Positions 18,022 to 27,306 of a stretch of 64,000 nt of DNA are shown one piece after another. Position 1 is the stretch's first letter. Every line of letters begins with the position of its first letter. Origin of the DNA: JARBAU01 sp040414675 (GTDB lineage: Archaea > Thermoproteota > Nitrososphaeria > Nitrososphaerales > Nitrososphaeraceae); NCBI GenBank assembly GCA_040414675.1, contig JBEDUN010000007.1:75659-139658 (forward strand). Reading direction: 5' to 3'. The translations under genes were made by a program, and so were the position numbers. The notes beneath the pieces were generated by a model, which searched no databases, was not told the DNA's origin, and saw only the letters and a list, made by a program, of their open reading frames with translations.

Positions 18022-19560
18022 TCATGGCTCTGTGTGTACTATGACCCTAGACGCTCCAGTCTGCTTAATAATTAAATCTTGGACCGTGGTAGCAATCTTA
18101 TGTGCATCTTCAATTGTAGTCACAACATTATCGTGAAATGCTTCAATCCTTATTGCCAAAGTTATATGGATATCGTGATTCATATCTATGACGCCTATAT
18201 CTTTACAATCAATCACTCCAGAGACTGAAATAGCTGTTTTCCTGATGTTTTCTAAATACGTAGTATTCGCCTGTTTCTCCACCCCGATTGTCGTATCTTT
18301 CACGATTTCGGATTCTATGTGTGTGGTAATATTCTGTATTTCAGGGACTTCATATTTAATTCGCCTTTCCAATTCATCTACTGTTCTGTGCGCAGCCTTC
18401 AATTCCAATGTGTTGTTCATTTGCACGTCCATGTAAAGGTGTAGTAGAGTCGGCTTTTTGTTATTGGTAGTTGTACTCATATCACGAAAGTTGTCCTGCG
18501 TTGGTCTATAACGATTATCATGATCTGGGTCAAGAATTCTAGAAAAATAAATGGAGTGAATATTGGTAATACCATCAGTTTCTGCTGCGATTAACCTTAT
18601 CCTATCGCTAATCGTCTCACTACGAGATTCTATAGCATCAACATGCACTAAAACATCTGAATTAGGAAACGATTCTCTGATCTTGTTTTCTACCTTTGTT
18701 GCTACCCTGTGTGCGGTCTGATGAGTGCAAGTTCTTGGTACTTCGATATGCATGTCAACAAAGTCCTTTGTCCCTATTCGTCTGACACGAATATCGTGAG
18801 CACTATTTACTCCTTCCAATCCCGAAATGGTCTCTACTATGCGTTGATACACACCTTTGGGAGCTTTGTCTAATAATATGTCAAGCGTTCTTCTCCCCAA
18901 CCCTAATGATGTATATATTATCATCCCAGCTACAGTAAGTGCAACATAGGCATCAATATTTTCTATCGGATATATTAATGCTAGAATCAGGCCAATGATA
19001 ACAATCCCTGATGAGAACATATCCGCTTTGAAATGGATCGCATCAGCTTCTAATGCTTGGCTGCCGAATTTTCTCGCAGTTCTGCTTAATGTGCGATATC
19101 TTATGTAATCTACACACAAGGATACGATCATGACTCCAAATGAGAATATTGTTATCTCGGGTTCCACCGTCTTAAAGAAAATCCGTCCAAAAGCCTCATA
19201 GCATACCCATGTAGCTGTAGCAAATAGGAGACCAATCTGGACAAAACTCGAAATACTTTCAAATTTCGCATATCCGTAGGTGTACTTCATATCGGGAGGC
19301 CTAGCAACCATATGGATGGCATATAAAGTCATTACAGCTGCTACTATGTCAAGTCCGGAGTGCATTGCCTCGGTTAAAATGCTAAGACTGTTTGTAGAAA
19401 TGCCTACTAGAAATTTCAAAACAGTCAGTCCTACGGAGAATAAAATCGAAATAAAGGCTGCCTTGAACTTGATGTGGGATATGTCGCGTTCAGTAGTTGA
19501 GACGTCTACTTTCTCAAGGCTGTCCTCGTGACTTTCCTGATAATTGTCGCCATTACCCAC
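18022..19560 (-). CDS. Cation diffusion facilitator with three tandem C-terminal domains
   Basis: Proton-coupled exporter of divalent metals (CDF family) in the cytoplasmic membrane. Six membrane helices lie at about 30-215. The zinc-type site is complete: H67-xxx-D71 (HSGLD) in helix 2 and H176-xxx-D180 in helix 5. The usual family length is about 300; this one is 512 because the cytoplasmic tail appears to hold three ferredoxin-like dimerisation domains (about 230-315, 320-425, 430-512), each ending in a similar strand (VLVHVD, TTHIES, VIVHTE). The start is taken as GTG at 19560, because the TATA box at 19589-19594 places the transcript start near 19566, downstream of the TTG at 19578. Confidence 0.9.
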   Translation of the reverse strand: MGNGDNYQESHEDSLEKVDVSTTERDISHIKFKAAFISILFSVGLTVLKFLVGISTNSLSILTEAMHSGLDIVAAVMTLYAIHMVARPPDMKYTYGYAKFESISSFVQIGLLFATATWVCYEAFGRIFFKTVEPEITIFSFGVMIVSLCVDYIRYRTLSRTARKFGSQALEADAIHFKADMFSSGIVIIGLILALIYPIENIDAYVALTVAGMIIYTSLGLGRRTLDILLDKAPKGVYQRIVETISGLEGVNSAHDIRVRRIGTKDFVDMHIEVPRTCTHQTAHRVATKVENKIRESFPNSDVLVHVDAIESRSETISDRIRLIAAETDGITNIHSIYFSRILDPDHDNRYRPTQDNFRDMSTTTNNKKPTLLHLYMDVQMNNTLELKAAHRTVDELERRIKYEVPEIQNITTHIESEIVKDTTIGVEKQANTTYLENIRKTAISVSGVIDCKDIGVIDMNHDIHITLAIRIEAFHDNVVTTIEDAHKIATTVQDLIIKQTGASRVIVHTEP

Positions 19561-19679
19561 AATTATAGTAAGAATCAATTATTTGGCATATATAGATTAT
19601 TAAGCTAATTCGTTATCTATGTCGTTACAATTGAATTCATAATCTGTTATTATGATTTAGTTTCATGTGTTCTGATTGT

Positions 19680-20597
19680 TTATTTAACTGACTTTATATT
19701 TCCAAGCTCAGTTTCAGTCCAGTTTATGAGGGATTGGAGATCATCGGTTACGAAGTCTGCGCCAATACTTTCGGATAATGATTCTAAATCCGGGGTTGTC
19801 ATCGTCGCTATCCGTAACTTTTCCTTCAATCTGGCTCTAACAGAAACCACGGCAGTAGTTAAGAACCTTAAAGAACCTTCTTTAGAGGAACAAACTACTA
19901 TAACCACTAGCCCCATCTTGTTTTTACAGGTTCTAAGAATAAACCTCTGAATATCAATGTCAAAAAAAGGATCTAGCTGATCTTCAACATTTCCAACGAA
20001 AATTGAATCGCCACCAAGCATTCGGAAGGTCAGAGCAGCAAATTTCGCATAATATGTAGAGTCTTCAGAACCAGCTACACAGATTGCAAAAACATCTTGC
20101 TTTAGACTGTTTCTGGCCAATCCAAATTTCAAAAACTCTGATATTTCCATGATGACATTAATGAGATAAACTTTTTCAGTTTTTCCAAGTTTGCTTCTGT
20201 CGTAGAGTTCATTTATAGTGTTTAACGTAGGCAAAATCACGTCTAATAAAATTCTAACTCTATCTGCATGAGAATTGATTATGTTCAGCATAATCCTACG
20301 AGCAGAATCTTCATTACCGACTAAAACCGCCTCCATAAATCGCTGTTGTATTTCAAAATATTCCATCGGATACACAAAGTCTATCGCATCCTGTTCAACA
20401 GACCACACGTTTACCGAGCCCACCTTCTTTTTGTTAACTAGTCCTATCGTGTTGAGTACGTCCAAATATTTTGTAATTGTCATCCTGTTTATCCCTGTTT
20501 TGTTTGCTAATTCAATCCCGGACATCCCTGTTTCATCGCTTCTAAGAACGTCAATTATGCGTCGCTTCACCTCATCCATCGTGTATCTCTTAGACAT
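19680..20597 (-). CDS. HTH regulator with B12-binding-like sensor domain
   Basis: A winged helix at about 5-68 (GIELANKTGINRMTITKYLDVL is the recognition part), then a mainly helical region (about 78-165) and a Rossmann-like alpha/beta domain (about 168-300). This order resembles CarH/MerR-type regulators with a B12 four-helix cap and cobalamin-binding domain. The family signature DxHxxG is absent: the equivalent loop reads AGSEDSTYYAKF, so cobalamin is probably not bound through histidine and the ligand may be different. It forms a likely two-gene operon with the ACT-like gene 32 bases upstream and points away from argG, suggesting control of the amino-acid cluster (inference). Confidence 0.75.
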   Translation of the reverse strand: MSKRYTMDEVKRRIIDVLRSDETGMSGIELANKTGINRMTITKYLDVLNTIGLVNKKKVGSVNVWSVEQDAIDFVYPMEYFEIQQRFMEAVLVGNEDSARRIMLNIINSHADRVRILLDVILPTLNTINELYDRSKLGKTEKVYLINVIMEISEFLKFGLARNSLKQDVFAICVAGSEDSTYYAKFAALTFRMLGGDSIFVGNVEDQLDPFFDIDIQRFILRTCKNKMGLVVIVVCSSKEGSLRFLTTAVVSVRARLKEKLRIATMTTPDLESLSESIGADFVTDDLQSLINWTETELGNIKSVK

Positions 20598-20629
20598 GAA
20601 AGCTCACCTCTCTCACTTGTGTAACTAAT

Positions 20630-21340
20630 TTAGCTATTACTCTTTGTATATCGTCGTGCTTTAGATATTAACATGGTAATTGCATCGAATGCTCTACCGA
20701 TGTCATTCATCTTCACTACTATTATTGTATCAGTATGACAGCTTAATGTATCTTCAATGTTGATATGTCTACGAGAAATCTGGTTGTAAAATGCTATTGC
20801 ACAACCTGGAGTTTTAATAATTTGTCCTGGACTGTGTACTATGATCGCTGCTAAATCTTCATCGATTTCCAATATGTCATAGTTAGTGAATATCTCTCTT
20901 ACTGAATCAATAAGTTTGTCATCAAATACCAAAGTTATGGAAGACAAGCTTTCTGAAACGCTTAAGAAGCTATTGACGTTCCTTGTGAGTGCCTTAGCAA
21001 CTCTTTCTACTGTACGCTTGCTTCTAACTGTTGAGATCTTCGCGACATCCGTCTTGACACTAATTGTACTTTCACTTATGATCGAAGAAATAGTTTGTTC
21101 ATGAATATAGTAAAATCTCCTCGCTCGTTTAATGGCAGTCACAACACTTTCCAAGTTTACCTCTTTTTCCAAAGATCTTTCGATTTCAGGTTTAATTACT
21201 CTTGATAAACCGCTAAAATTGCAATAATCATTTTGAAGACAGTCTTGATATGATAGATCCGTAGCAATGATGTCATTAACGATGTTGGTTATGGATTTTT
21301 TTCCGACCAAGGTTGGCCTCAAATTATGTATTTTGGTCAT
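20630..21340 (-). CDS. ACT-domain-like regulatory protein
   Basis: A 236-residue protein. The first 150 residues are helical and unrecognised. The C-terminal 80 residues look like an ACT domain: AAIIVHSPGQIIKTPGCAI, then INIEDTLSCHTDTIIVV and a closing helix DIGRAFDAITMLI, which is the beta-alpha-beta-beta-alpha-beta pattern of aspartate kinases and amino-acid sensors. ACT domains usually bind amino acids. The gene lies divergent from argG across 48 bases, with a palindrome over its start codon, which suggests that it senses an amino acid for the arginine/lysine cluster. That role is inferred. Confidence 0.7.
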   Translation of the reverse strand: MTKIHNLRPTLVGKKSITNIVNDIIATDLSYQDCLQNDYCNFSGLSRVIKPEIERSLEKEVNLESVVTAIKRARRFYYIHEQTISSIISESTISVKTDVAKISTVRSKRTVERVAKALTRNVNSFLSVSESLSSITLVFDDKLIDSVREIFTNYDILEIDEDLAAIIVHSPGQIIKTPGCAIAFYNQISRRHINIEDTLSCHTDTIIVVKMNDIGRAFDAITMLISKARRYTKSNS

Positions 21341-21349
21341 TATTGACCA
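21334..21349. promoter_or_regulatory. Palindromic operator candidate between ACT gene and argG
   Basis: Perfect 6-bp arms TGGTCA-ttat-TGACCA. One arm overlaps the ATG of the ACT-like gene (21340) and the other abuts the argG TATA box at 21350-21361. A protein bound here would affect both genes. The Lrp-like protein at 26.8 kb and the HTH regulator at 19.7 kb are natural candidates. Confidence 0.5.
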
Positions 21350-21361
21350 TAAAATATAAAT
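21350..21361 (+). promoter_or_regulatory. TATA box of argG
   Basis: The run taaaatataaat is centred about 33 nt before the ATG at 21389 and directly abuts the TGGTCA palindrome. Confidence 0.6.
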
Positions 21362-21388
21362 GTAGTGTTATTAATCGGAAGGCCTGAT

Positions 21389-22576
21389 ATGACAACTGAC
21401 AAAGTTATACTGGCATATTCTGGTGGCTTAGATACGTCAGTTTGTGTGCGTTACTTACAGAAGCTACACAACCTCGACGTCATAACACTTACTGTAGACT
21501 GTGGTCAAGATGAGGAGATCACTAATCTTGAACGTAAGGCAATTTCATTAGGTGCTGTTAAACACGTACATATCGATGCAAAAGAGGAATTCGCTACAAA
21601 CTACATTTCATCATCTATAAGAGCAAACGGGCTTTATCAAGGAAAGTACCCTCTTGCAACCGCGCTGGCACGACCGCTTATTGCATCAAAGCTCGTAGAT
21701 CTTGCGCGTGAGGAAGGCGCCAAAACCGTAGCTCATGGGTGTACAGGAAAGGGAAATGATCAAATTAGATTTGACGTAACTATACGAAGCCTAGATCCAA
21801 ATTTGAAGATTGTCGCGCCTATAAGAGACCTGAATTTGACAAGGGATATTGAATTAAAATTCGCGAGAGAAGAGAATATACCAATAACACTAGATGCGAA
21901 GAAGTTTAGCATCGATTCAAACTATTGGGGTAGAGCTATTGAAGGAGGGTCGCTAGAAGATTCATATGTTGAACCGCCAGATGACCTGTTTCATTTTGTG
22001 AAGTTAGATGATACTGTTCCTGATTATATAGAAATAGACTATGACAAAGGGCTGCCCATTGGATTAAACGGAACAAAGATGAATTTGGTGTCAATCATAC
22101 ATAATCTAAATGATATTGTAGGCAAAAATGGTGTGGGAATAATTGATCATATCGAAGATCGCGTAGTTGGAGTCAAGTCTAGAGAAATATATGAGGCTCC
22201 AGCTGCGATCGCAATTATTGAATCTCACAAAGACCTCGAGAAGCTGGTTCTGACAAATCACCAATTTCGTTTTAAACAAATGGTAGATGAGCAATGGGCA
22301 TGGTTGGTCTATTCAGGTCTTTGGCAGGAACCTCTTAGAAAAGACTTAGAAAAATTCATAGAATCTTCCCAGAGAAAGGTAACCGGAAAGGTCAGATTAA
22401 GGATTCACAGAGGCTCAATGCGGGTAGTAGGAAGGGAGTCGCCTTATTCAATATATAAAGAATCACTTGCAACATACGACGCTGGTTCCACATTTGATCA
22501 AAATCTAGCAAAGGGATTTTCAGAATTGTGGGGATTGCAATCGATAATTGCAAACTCTATATTCGAAAGCAAATAA
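21389..22576 (+). CDS. argG: Argininosuccinate synthase
   Basis: An N-type ATP pyrophosphatase of 395 residues. The P-loop AYSGGLDTSVC is at about 9-19, the substrate loop HGCTGKGNDQIRF at about 116-128, and DSNYWGRAIEGGSLED is a family hallmark. It joins citrulline and aspartate in the penultimate step of arginine synthesis; argH and the carbamoyltransferase are not in this window. A TTG 24 bases upstream extends the frame, but ATG at 21389 matches the family start and lies just downstream of the TATA box. It is the first gene of the arginine/lysine cluster. Confidence 0.98.
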   Translation: MTTDKVILAYSGGLDTSVCVRYLQKLHNLDVITLTVDCGQDEEITNLERKAISLGAVKHVHIDAKEEFATNYISSSIRANGLYQGKYPLATALARPLIASKLVDLAREEGAKTVAHGCTGKGNDQIRFDVTIRSLDPNLKIVAPIRDLNLTRDIELKFAREENIPITLDAKKFSIDSNYWGRAIEGGSLEDSYVEPPDDLFHFVKLDDTVPDYIEIDYDKGLPIGLNGTKMNLVSIIHNLNDIVGKNGVGIIDHIEDRVVGVKSREIYEAPAAIAIIESHKDLEKLVLTNHQFRFKQMVDEQWAWLVYSGLWQEPLRKDLEKFIESSQRKVTGKVRLRIHRGSMRVVGRESPYSIYKESLATYDAGSTFDQNLAKGFSELWGLQSIIANSIFESK

Positions 22577-22595
22577 CAATAGGGGGTGGAGATAT

Positions 22596-22769
22596 ATGAA
22601 AAAGGATTGTAATGATTGTGGCGCGGAAATCAAAGTCCCTAACGATTCAATGGTAGGTGAAATCATAACCTGCCCTGATTGTGGAGCAAATTTTGAGATA
22701 ATTGAAAAGTCTGAACAAAAAATAGATGTAAAACCGGCAGAATCAATCGGCGAAGATTGGGGACAATAG
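22596..22769 (+). CDS. lysW: LysW-type amino-group carrier protein (copy 1)
   Basis: An acidic carrier of 57 residues with a zinc ribbon (C5-x2-C8, C26-x2-C29) and the conserved C-terminal GEDWG. In known LysW the last residue is glutamate, whose side-chain carboxylate is joined to the amino group of glutamate or 2-aminoadipate to protect and carry it. Here the last codon is CAA, so the protein ends in glutamine (GEDWGQ, then TAG). The argX start codon follows with no gap, so this copy probably serves arginine synthesis. A ribosome-binding site (agggggtgga) precedes ATG 22596. Confidence 0.93.
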   Translation: MKKDCNDCGAEIKVPNDSMVGEIITCPDCGANFEIIEKSEQKIDVKPAESIGEDWGQ

Positions 22770-23630
22770 ATGGCAGAACTTTGCATTATTTATGACAAAA
22801 TTCGCTTCGAAGAAAAGGAGTTGTATGACAAAGCAAAGAAAAGGGGCTTAGACACACGTTTGATAGATGCAAAGAGCATTAGTATCGGTACTAATAACAA
22901 GAAGAACGAATTCGACCTAGGGGATATTATATTGCAAAGAAGCATTAGCCACTACAGAGGCTTATACTTAACTGCCTGTCTTGAATTTTTAGGCTTCTTA
23001 GCAATCAATAGCTTTAAAGTAGGTGAAATTTGTGGGAATAAATTGTTAACTTCAATCAAGCTGGCTAAGGAAAATATCCCCACGCCTACTACCCATTTCG
23101 CATTTAGCTCTGAATCTTTATCCAATTTGATTAGGAAGACTGGATTTCCTATCGTAGTCAAGCCGATAGTTGGTTCGTGGGGGCGAGGTGTGTTCCCCTT
23201 GCGTGATAGCGAAACCGCAAATATGATTGCTGAGTTAAGAGAGGAAGATGACAATCCCTTATCCCGCATTTATTACATTCAAGAAATGATTAAACGACCA
23301 CCACGCGATCTTAGATGTATTGTAGTGGGAGATCGAGTTGCTGCTGCTGTTTACAGGTATTCTGCAGATAAGGAATGGAGAACTAATGTATCGAGAGGAG
23401 GTCGAACGGAAGAAGCATGCATTACCAAGGAATTAGAGGACATCACATTGAAGGCAGCTAATGCTGTAGGGGGAGGAGTATTGGGAGTTGATCTGATGGA
23501 AGACGATGTGAGAGGTCTGTTAGTCCATGAAATTAACAGTACTGTTGAATTTCATGGTGCCTCCAAAGTTGCCAAAACTGATATTGCAAATACTATAATA
23601 GACTACAGCATTGACGCTGCCAAGAAATAG
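22770..23630 (+). CDS. argX: LysW ligase, probable glutamate-specific ArgX
   Basis: A RimK-like ATP-grasp enzyme of 286 residues that attaches an amino acid to the C terminus of LysW. ATP-grasp features: KPIVGSWGRGV (about 132-142), an IQEMIKRPPRDLRCIVVGD segment, and the metal-binding EINSTVEF near 255. Published work on Sulfolobus distinguishes ArgX (GF motif) from LysX (N-T/N motif) just after EF. Here the sequence is EFHGAS, closer to ArgX, whereas the second ligase at 28.7 kb has EFKNTV. Its position between lysW and argC agrees. Assignment to arginine is likely but not proven. Confidence 0.85.
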   Translation: MAELCIIYDKIRFEEKELYDKAKKRGLDTRLIDAKSISIGTNNKKNEFDLGDIILQRSISHYRGLYLTACLEFLGFLAINSFKVGEICGNKLLTSIKLAKENIPTPTTHFAFSSESLSNLIRKTGFPIVVKPIVGSWGRGVFPLRDSETANMIAELREEDDNPLSRIYYIQEMIKRPPRDLRCIVVGDRVAAAVYRYSADKEWRTNVSRGGRTEEACITKELEDITLKAANAVGGGVLGVDLMEDDVRGLLVHEINSTVEFHGASKVAKTDIANTIIDYSIDAAKK

Positions 23631-23743
23631 GTGTAATCTTTGATATTTGACAAAAATGACCTAGGAAGGCTGCCTTCACTTAAAGCTTGGATCCTTTTTT
23701 ATGACAAAATTCATAAGAAGCTAATCAAGGAAACAGGATAGCA

Positions 23744-24805
23744 ATGGGTAGCATGAGAGTAGGCGTAGTTGGAGCATCTGGATATGTAGGTGGGGAGCTA
23801 TTGCGTCTTTTAGTTGGCCACCCAAAAATTGAAATAAGCACAGTTACTTCTAGACAGAAGGCTGGTGAATACGTACATCGTGTACATCCTAGCCTTAAGG
23901 GTTTTATGGATATTACGTTTTCGGATATGAATATTGATAAACTTGGTGATACATGTGACTTGGTATTTACTGCTCTGCCACACGGAAAGTCTAAGGAATT
24001 TGTAAAGGAGCTTTATAGTTTAGGAATTAAGGTCATAGATTTGTCAGCTGACTTCCGTCTAAAGAATCCGAAGGATTATGTAAAGTGGTACGGATGGGAA
24101 CATCCCTATCCTGAATTACTCTCAAAATCCGTTTACGGCGTGCCGGAATTTCATCGTGAGGAAATAAAGAAAGCCCAATTGGTATCATGTCCAGGCTGCA
24201 TGGCTGTTACATCTCTTCTTGCAATAAAACCCTTGATTGCAAACGACTTGATTGATACTGACCATATAATTGTTGATAGCAAGATAGGATCCTCTGGAGC
24301 AGGATCTAAAGCCAATGCTGGTACCCATCATGCGATGCGGTATGGAGTAATTCGTCCGTATAAGCCAGTGAAACATAGACACACAGGAGAGATTGAACAA
24401 GAATTGGGGCTTGTTGCCAAAAAATCAATTAGAATAGGAATGACACCCCATGCTGTAAACATCGTAAGAGGTATTTTAACAACTAATCATACATTTCTTA
24501 AGAGAGCAGTGCATGAAATTGACTTATGGAAGATTTATAGAACTACATACAGGAATGAACCTTTTATCAGGTTTATACGAGATAAAAAAGGATTGTACAA
24601 ATTTCCAGATCCAAAGTTCTTGATTGGATCTAATTTCTGCGATATCGGATTTGAGGTTGATGACGACAATCAAAGATTAGTTGCACTTTCGGCTTCAGAT
24701 AATTTGGTTAAGGGAGCTGCTGGTTCTGCGATACAGAATATGAACGTCATGCTGGAGTACGATGAAATGGATGGACTTAGGCAAACCCCGATTACTCCGG
24801 TATGA
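23744..24805 (+). CDS. argC: LysW-gamma-glutamyl/aminoadipyl phosphate reductase
   Basis: A 353-residue ArgC/LysY enzyme. The NADP loop GVVGASGYVGGELLRLL is at the N terminus, the catalytic cysteine sits in VSCPGCMAVTSLL (about 145-157), and GSSGAGSKANAGTHH follows. It reduces the acyl phosphate made by the downstream kinase to the semialdehyde while the substrate stays bound to LysW. Only one copy is present, beside both carrier/ligase pairs, so it is probably bifunctional for arginine and lysine. A 113-base gap upstream contains an AT-rich run near 23690 that may be an internal promoter. Its last bases overlap the argB start (atga). Confidence 0.95.
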   Translation: MGSMRVGVVGASGYVGGELLRLLVGHPKIEISTVTSRQKAGEYVHRVHPSLKGFMDITFSDMNIDKLGDTCDLVFTALPHGKSKEFVKELYSLGIKVIDLSADFRLKNPKDYVKWYGWEHPYPELLSKSVYGVPEFHREEIKKAQLVSCPGCMAVTSLLAIKPLIANDLIDTDHIIVDSKIGSSGAGSKANAGTHHAMRYGVIRPYKPVKHRHTGEIEQELGLVAKKSIRIGMTPHAVNIVRGILTTNHTFLKRAVHEIDLWKIYRTTYRNEPFIRFIRDKKGLYKFPDPKFLIGSNFCDIGFEVDDDNQRLVALSASDNLVKGAAGSAIQNMNVMLEYDEMDGLRQTPITPV

Positions 24806-25605
24806 TAGTCATAAAATTAGGAGGTAGCATTGTATCTGATCGTTTACACCCTAGTACATTTCAGGACATGAGACTAATTCTGAGAAAGGAAAAATTAGTA
24901 ATTGTTCACGGTGGTGGGAAAGATGTAACTGATGTTGCAAGTAGACTGGGAAAGGAACAAAGATTTATCGTTTCACCCCAAGGAGTTAGAAGTAGGTATA
25001 CTGACAAAGAGACAATCGAAATATATACAATGGTCATGGCGGGAAAAATAAACAAGATGATCGTCGGCACGCTCATTCAGAATGGTATTAAAGCCATCGG
25101 TATCTCTGGGATTGATGGTGTCACTATAAGGGCTAATCGAAAGAAAAAGCTTGTCATTATCAATGAGAAAGGAAGGAAGATGATAATAGAGGGAGGTTAC
25201 ACAGGTAAAATAAGTTCAATAGATCCTCATCTTATCCATCTGCTGGTGAGTGAGGGTTATGTGCCGGTTATTTCACCTATTGCATTAGGTGATAATTACG
25301 AATTTCTTAATATAGATGGAGATAGAGCAGCTGCATATGTGGCTGGTGGTGTAAAAGCAGATAGAATATTGTTTATGACTGATGTTGAAGGTTTAGTGAT
25401 AAATGACCAAGTTATGTCTACTATTACTCTGAAGCGGGCCAAGGAGTTGCTGCCCTCTATCGGATTTGGTATGGAAAAGAAAGTATTAGCTTGTACCGAG
25501 GCATTAGAAATGGGAGTAAATGAGTCTATTATAGGATCTGGACTAGTCGAAAATCCTATCTCTTCTTGCCTTTCTCACAACCGATGTACCGTAATTACGC
25601 CATGA
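24802..25605 (+). CDS. argB: LysW-amino-acid kinase (ArgB/LysZ)
   Basis: An amino acid kinase of 267 residues: KLGGSIVSD (2 glycine loop) at the start, VHGGGKDVTD (about 34-43), the NIDGDRAAAYVAGG nucleotide segment (about 170-183) and MTDVEGL. It phosphorylates the side-chain carboxylate of the LysW-bound glutamate or 2-aminoadipate. It overlaps argC and argD by four bases each, so translation is coupled through the three genes. Confidence 0.95.
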   Translation: MIVIKLGGSIVSDRLHPSTFQDMRLILRKEKLVIVHGGGKDVTDVASRLGKEQRFIVSPQGVRSRYTDKETIEIYTMVMAGKINKMIVGTLIQNGIKAIGISGIDGVTIRANRKKKLVIINEKGRKMIIEGGYTGKISSIDPHLIHLLVSEGYVPVISPIALGDNYEFLNIDGDRAAAYVAGGVKADRILFMTDVEGLVINDQVMSTITLKRAKELLPSIGFGMEKKVLACTEALEMGVNESIIGSGLVENPISSCLSHNRCTVITP

Positions 25606-26786
25606 TGAATTCAGAAGATCAATTTATTGGAAATCTGTACCAGAGATTTCCAATAAATATATCGCGCGGAAAGGGAGCCAGAGTTTGGGACAATGAAGGA
25701 AGAGAATACATTGATTGTATGGCTGGTTATGGCGTAGCACTAGTGGGCCACTGTAACAATCGTGTAGTTGAGGCGATTAAGAACCAATCAGAAAAGCTAA
25801 TTGTTTGTCACATGTCGGCATACAATGATACCAGATTGAGGTTTCTGGAAAAATTGTCATCTATCTCTCCAAAAGGACTCTCAAAGGTAGCCTTCAGTAA
25901 TAGTGGTGCTGAATCGGTCGAGGCAGCGCTGAAATTTGCCCGAAAGTACACTGGCAAGGCCGGAATAATTGCAATGACTGGTGGCTACCATGGCAAGACT
26001 TTGGGAGCTTTATCCGTTACCTACAATGAAAAGTATCGAAAACCATTTATGCCACTTTTGGACTACGTAAAATTCGTTCCTTACAACGATCGAGCAAATT
26101 TAGATAATGAAATTGACGACTCTGTTGGGACTGTGATACTTGAACCTATTCAAGGTGAAACAGGTATTATAATACCTCCAGATGGACTCTTGCAAAAAAT
26201 TAGGCAAATTTGTACCAATCGTAGAATAGTGCTCATTTACGATGAGATCCAATCTGGCCTTGGAAGAACTGGAAAAATGTGGGCTGGTGAACACTGGAAT
26301 ACTACACCAGACATAATGTGCCTAGCAAAGGGAGTTGGGGGTGGCATACCTATGGCCCTTACTTTAGCTAAACCTGAAATAATTGATGCTATGAAAATAG
26401 GAGAACATTCTTCAACGTTTGCTGGCAATCCTATTGCTTGTACCGCAGCATCAGCAGCTGTTGACGCCTTGGTAGAAGATAAGCTTGTGCAAAATGCCTG
26501 TTCAATTGGAAAATACTTTAAGGATGGATTAATGCGTCTGAAAGACACACACAAAATAGTTAGAGACGTGAGAGGTTTGGGGCTAATGCTTGCCGTAGAA
26601 CTACGTTTTGATGTAAGAGATGTACTACTGGATGGCATAAAAAACGGTATACTTATGCTCTATTCTGGAAGAAATATTATTAGGTTATTACCACCGCTTG
26701 TGATTGATGAATCTATGGTCTCTTCGGCACTTGAAAAGATAGACAAAATACTTACTAAGGAAGAGGACAGGAAATATGTCAGATAA
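25602..26786 (+). CDS. argD: LysW-semialdehyde aminotransferase (ArgD/LysJ)
   Basis: A class III PLP aminotransferase of 394 residues. FSNSGAESVEAALKFAR binds the cofactor phosphate, YDEIQSGLGRTG holds the Asp that contacts the pyridine nitrogen, and the Schiff-base lysine is in CLAKGVGGGIP. It converts the LysW-bound semialdehyde to the ornithine or lysine form with glutamate as donor. An in-frame ATG at 25566 exists, but ATG at 25602 gives the usual four-base overlap with argB. PLP for it could come from pdxS-pdxT at 12.5 kb. Confidence 0.95.
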   Translation: MMNSEDQFIGNLYQRFPINISRGKGARVWDNEGREYIDCMAGYGVALVGHCNNRVVEAIKNQSEKLIVCHMSAYNDTRLRFLEKLSSISPKGLSKVAFSNSGAESVEAALKFARKYTGKAGIIAMTGGYHGKTLGALSVTYNEKYRKPFMPLLDYVKFVPYNDRANLDNEIDDSVGTVILEPIQGETGIIIPPDGLLQKIRQICTNRRIVLIYDEIQSGLGRTGKMWAGEHWNTTPDIMCLAKGVGGGIPMALTLAKPEIIDAMKIGEHSSTFAGNPIACTAASAAVDALVEDKLVQNACSIGKYFKDGLMRLKDTHKIVRDVRGLGLMLAVELRFDVRDVLLDGIKNGILMLYSGRNIIRLLPPLVIDESMVSSALEKIDKILTKEEDRKYVR

Positions 26787-27201
26787 TCAAGATTCAATAG
26801 ACGAGAAGATAATCAAGATACTACAGGACGATGCAAGAAAGTCTTTTGTAGATATTGCAAATGAAATAGGCTATTCTGAATCTGCTGTTCGAAGAAGAAT
26901 AAGAAATCTGATAGGAAATGGATTTATAACAAAATTTACTATTGCGACACAAAGCGCTGATAAAACTAGTGCAATTGCACTGATTTCGGTTAGTTCAACT
27001 TCTGACACCTCAGTTGTATCGACTAACCTAAAGAAGTTACCTGGTGTGCAAACCATCTACGAAATTACTGGTCAATATGACATTGCAGCCATTATTTCAT
27101 CCGCCTCAATAGCCGAAATCAATAGATGCATAGACGATGTTCGTAGGACCGAAGGAGTGGTAGATACTAATACAGTCATAATCCTGAGGACAATTCACTA
27201 A
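26776..27201 (+). CDS. Lrp/AsnC-family regulator, LysM-like
   Basis: A 141-residue feast/famine regulator: an N-terminal HTH (about 8-55, with DIANEIGYSESAVRRRIRNL) and a C-terminal RAM/ACT-like domain (about 65-140, ending VVDTNTVIILRTIH). It overlaps argD by 11 bases inside the lysine/arginine operon. In Sulfolobus the cluster-encoded Lrp protein LysM activates lysine genes when lysine is scarce. Here it could bind the palindrome at 21.3 kb, which is inference. Confidence 0.9.
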   Translation: MSDNQDSIDEKIIKILQDDARKSFVDIANEIGYSESAVRRRIRNLIGNGFITKFTIATQSADKTSAIALISVSSTSDTSVVSTNLKKLPGVQTIYEITGQYDIAAIISSASIAEINRCIDDVRRTEGVVDTNTVIILRTIH

Positions 27202-27306
27202 TCTGCCAGTTAGTGCAGGTGAGAATCCTGACCTGATCTCACCAGATTTGATAGGATATTTAAATGAGAACTCACTTGCGATAAGGTTTATATTTTATAC
27301 GAAAAT

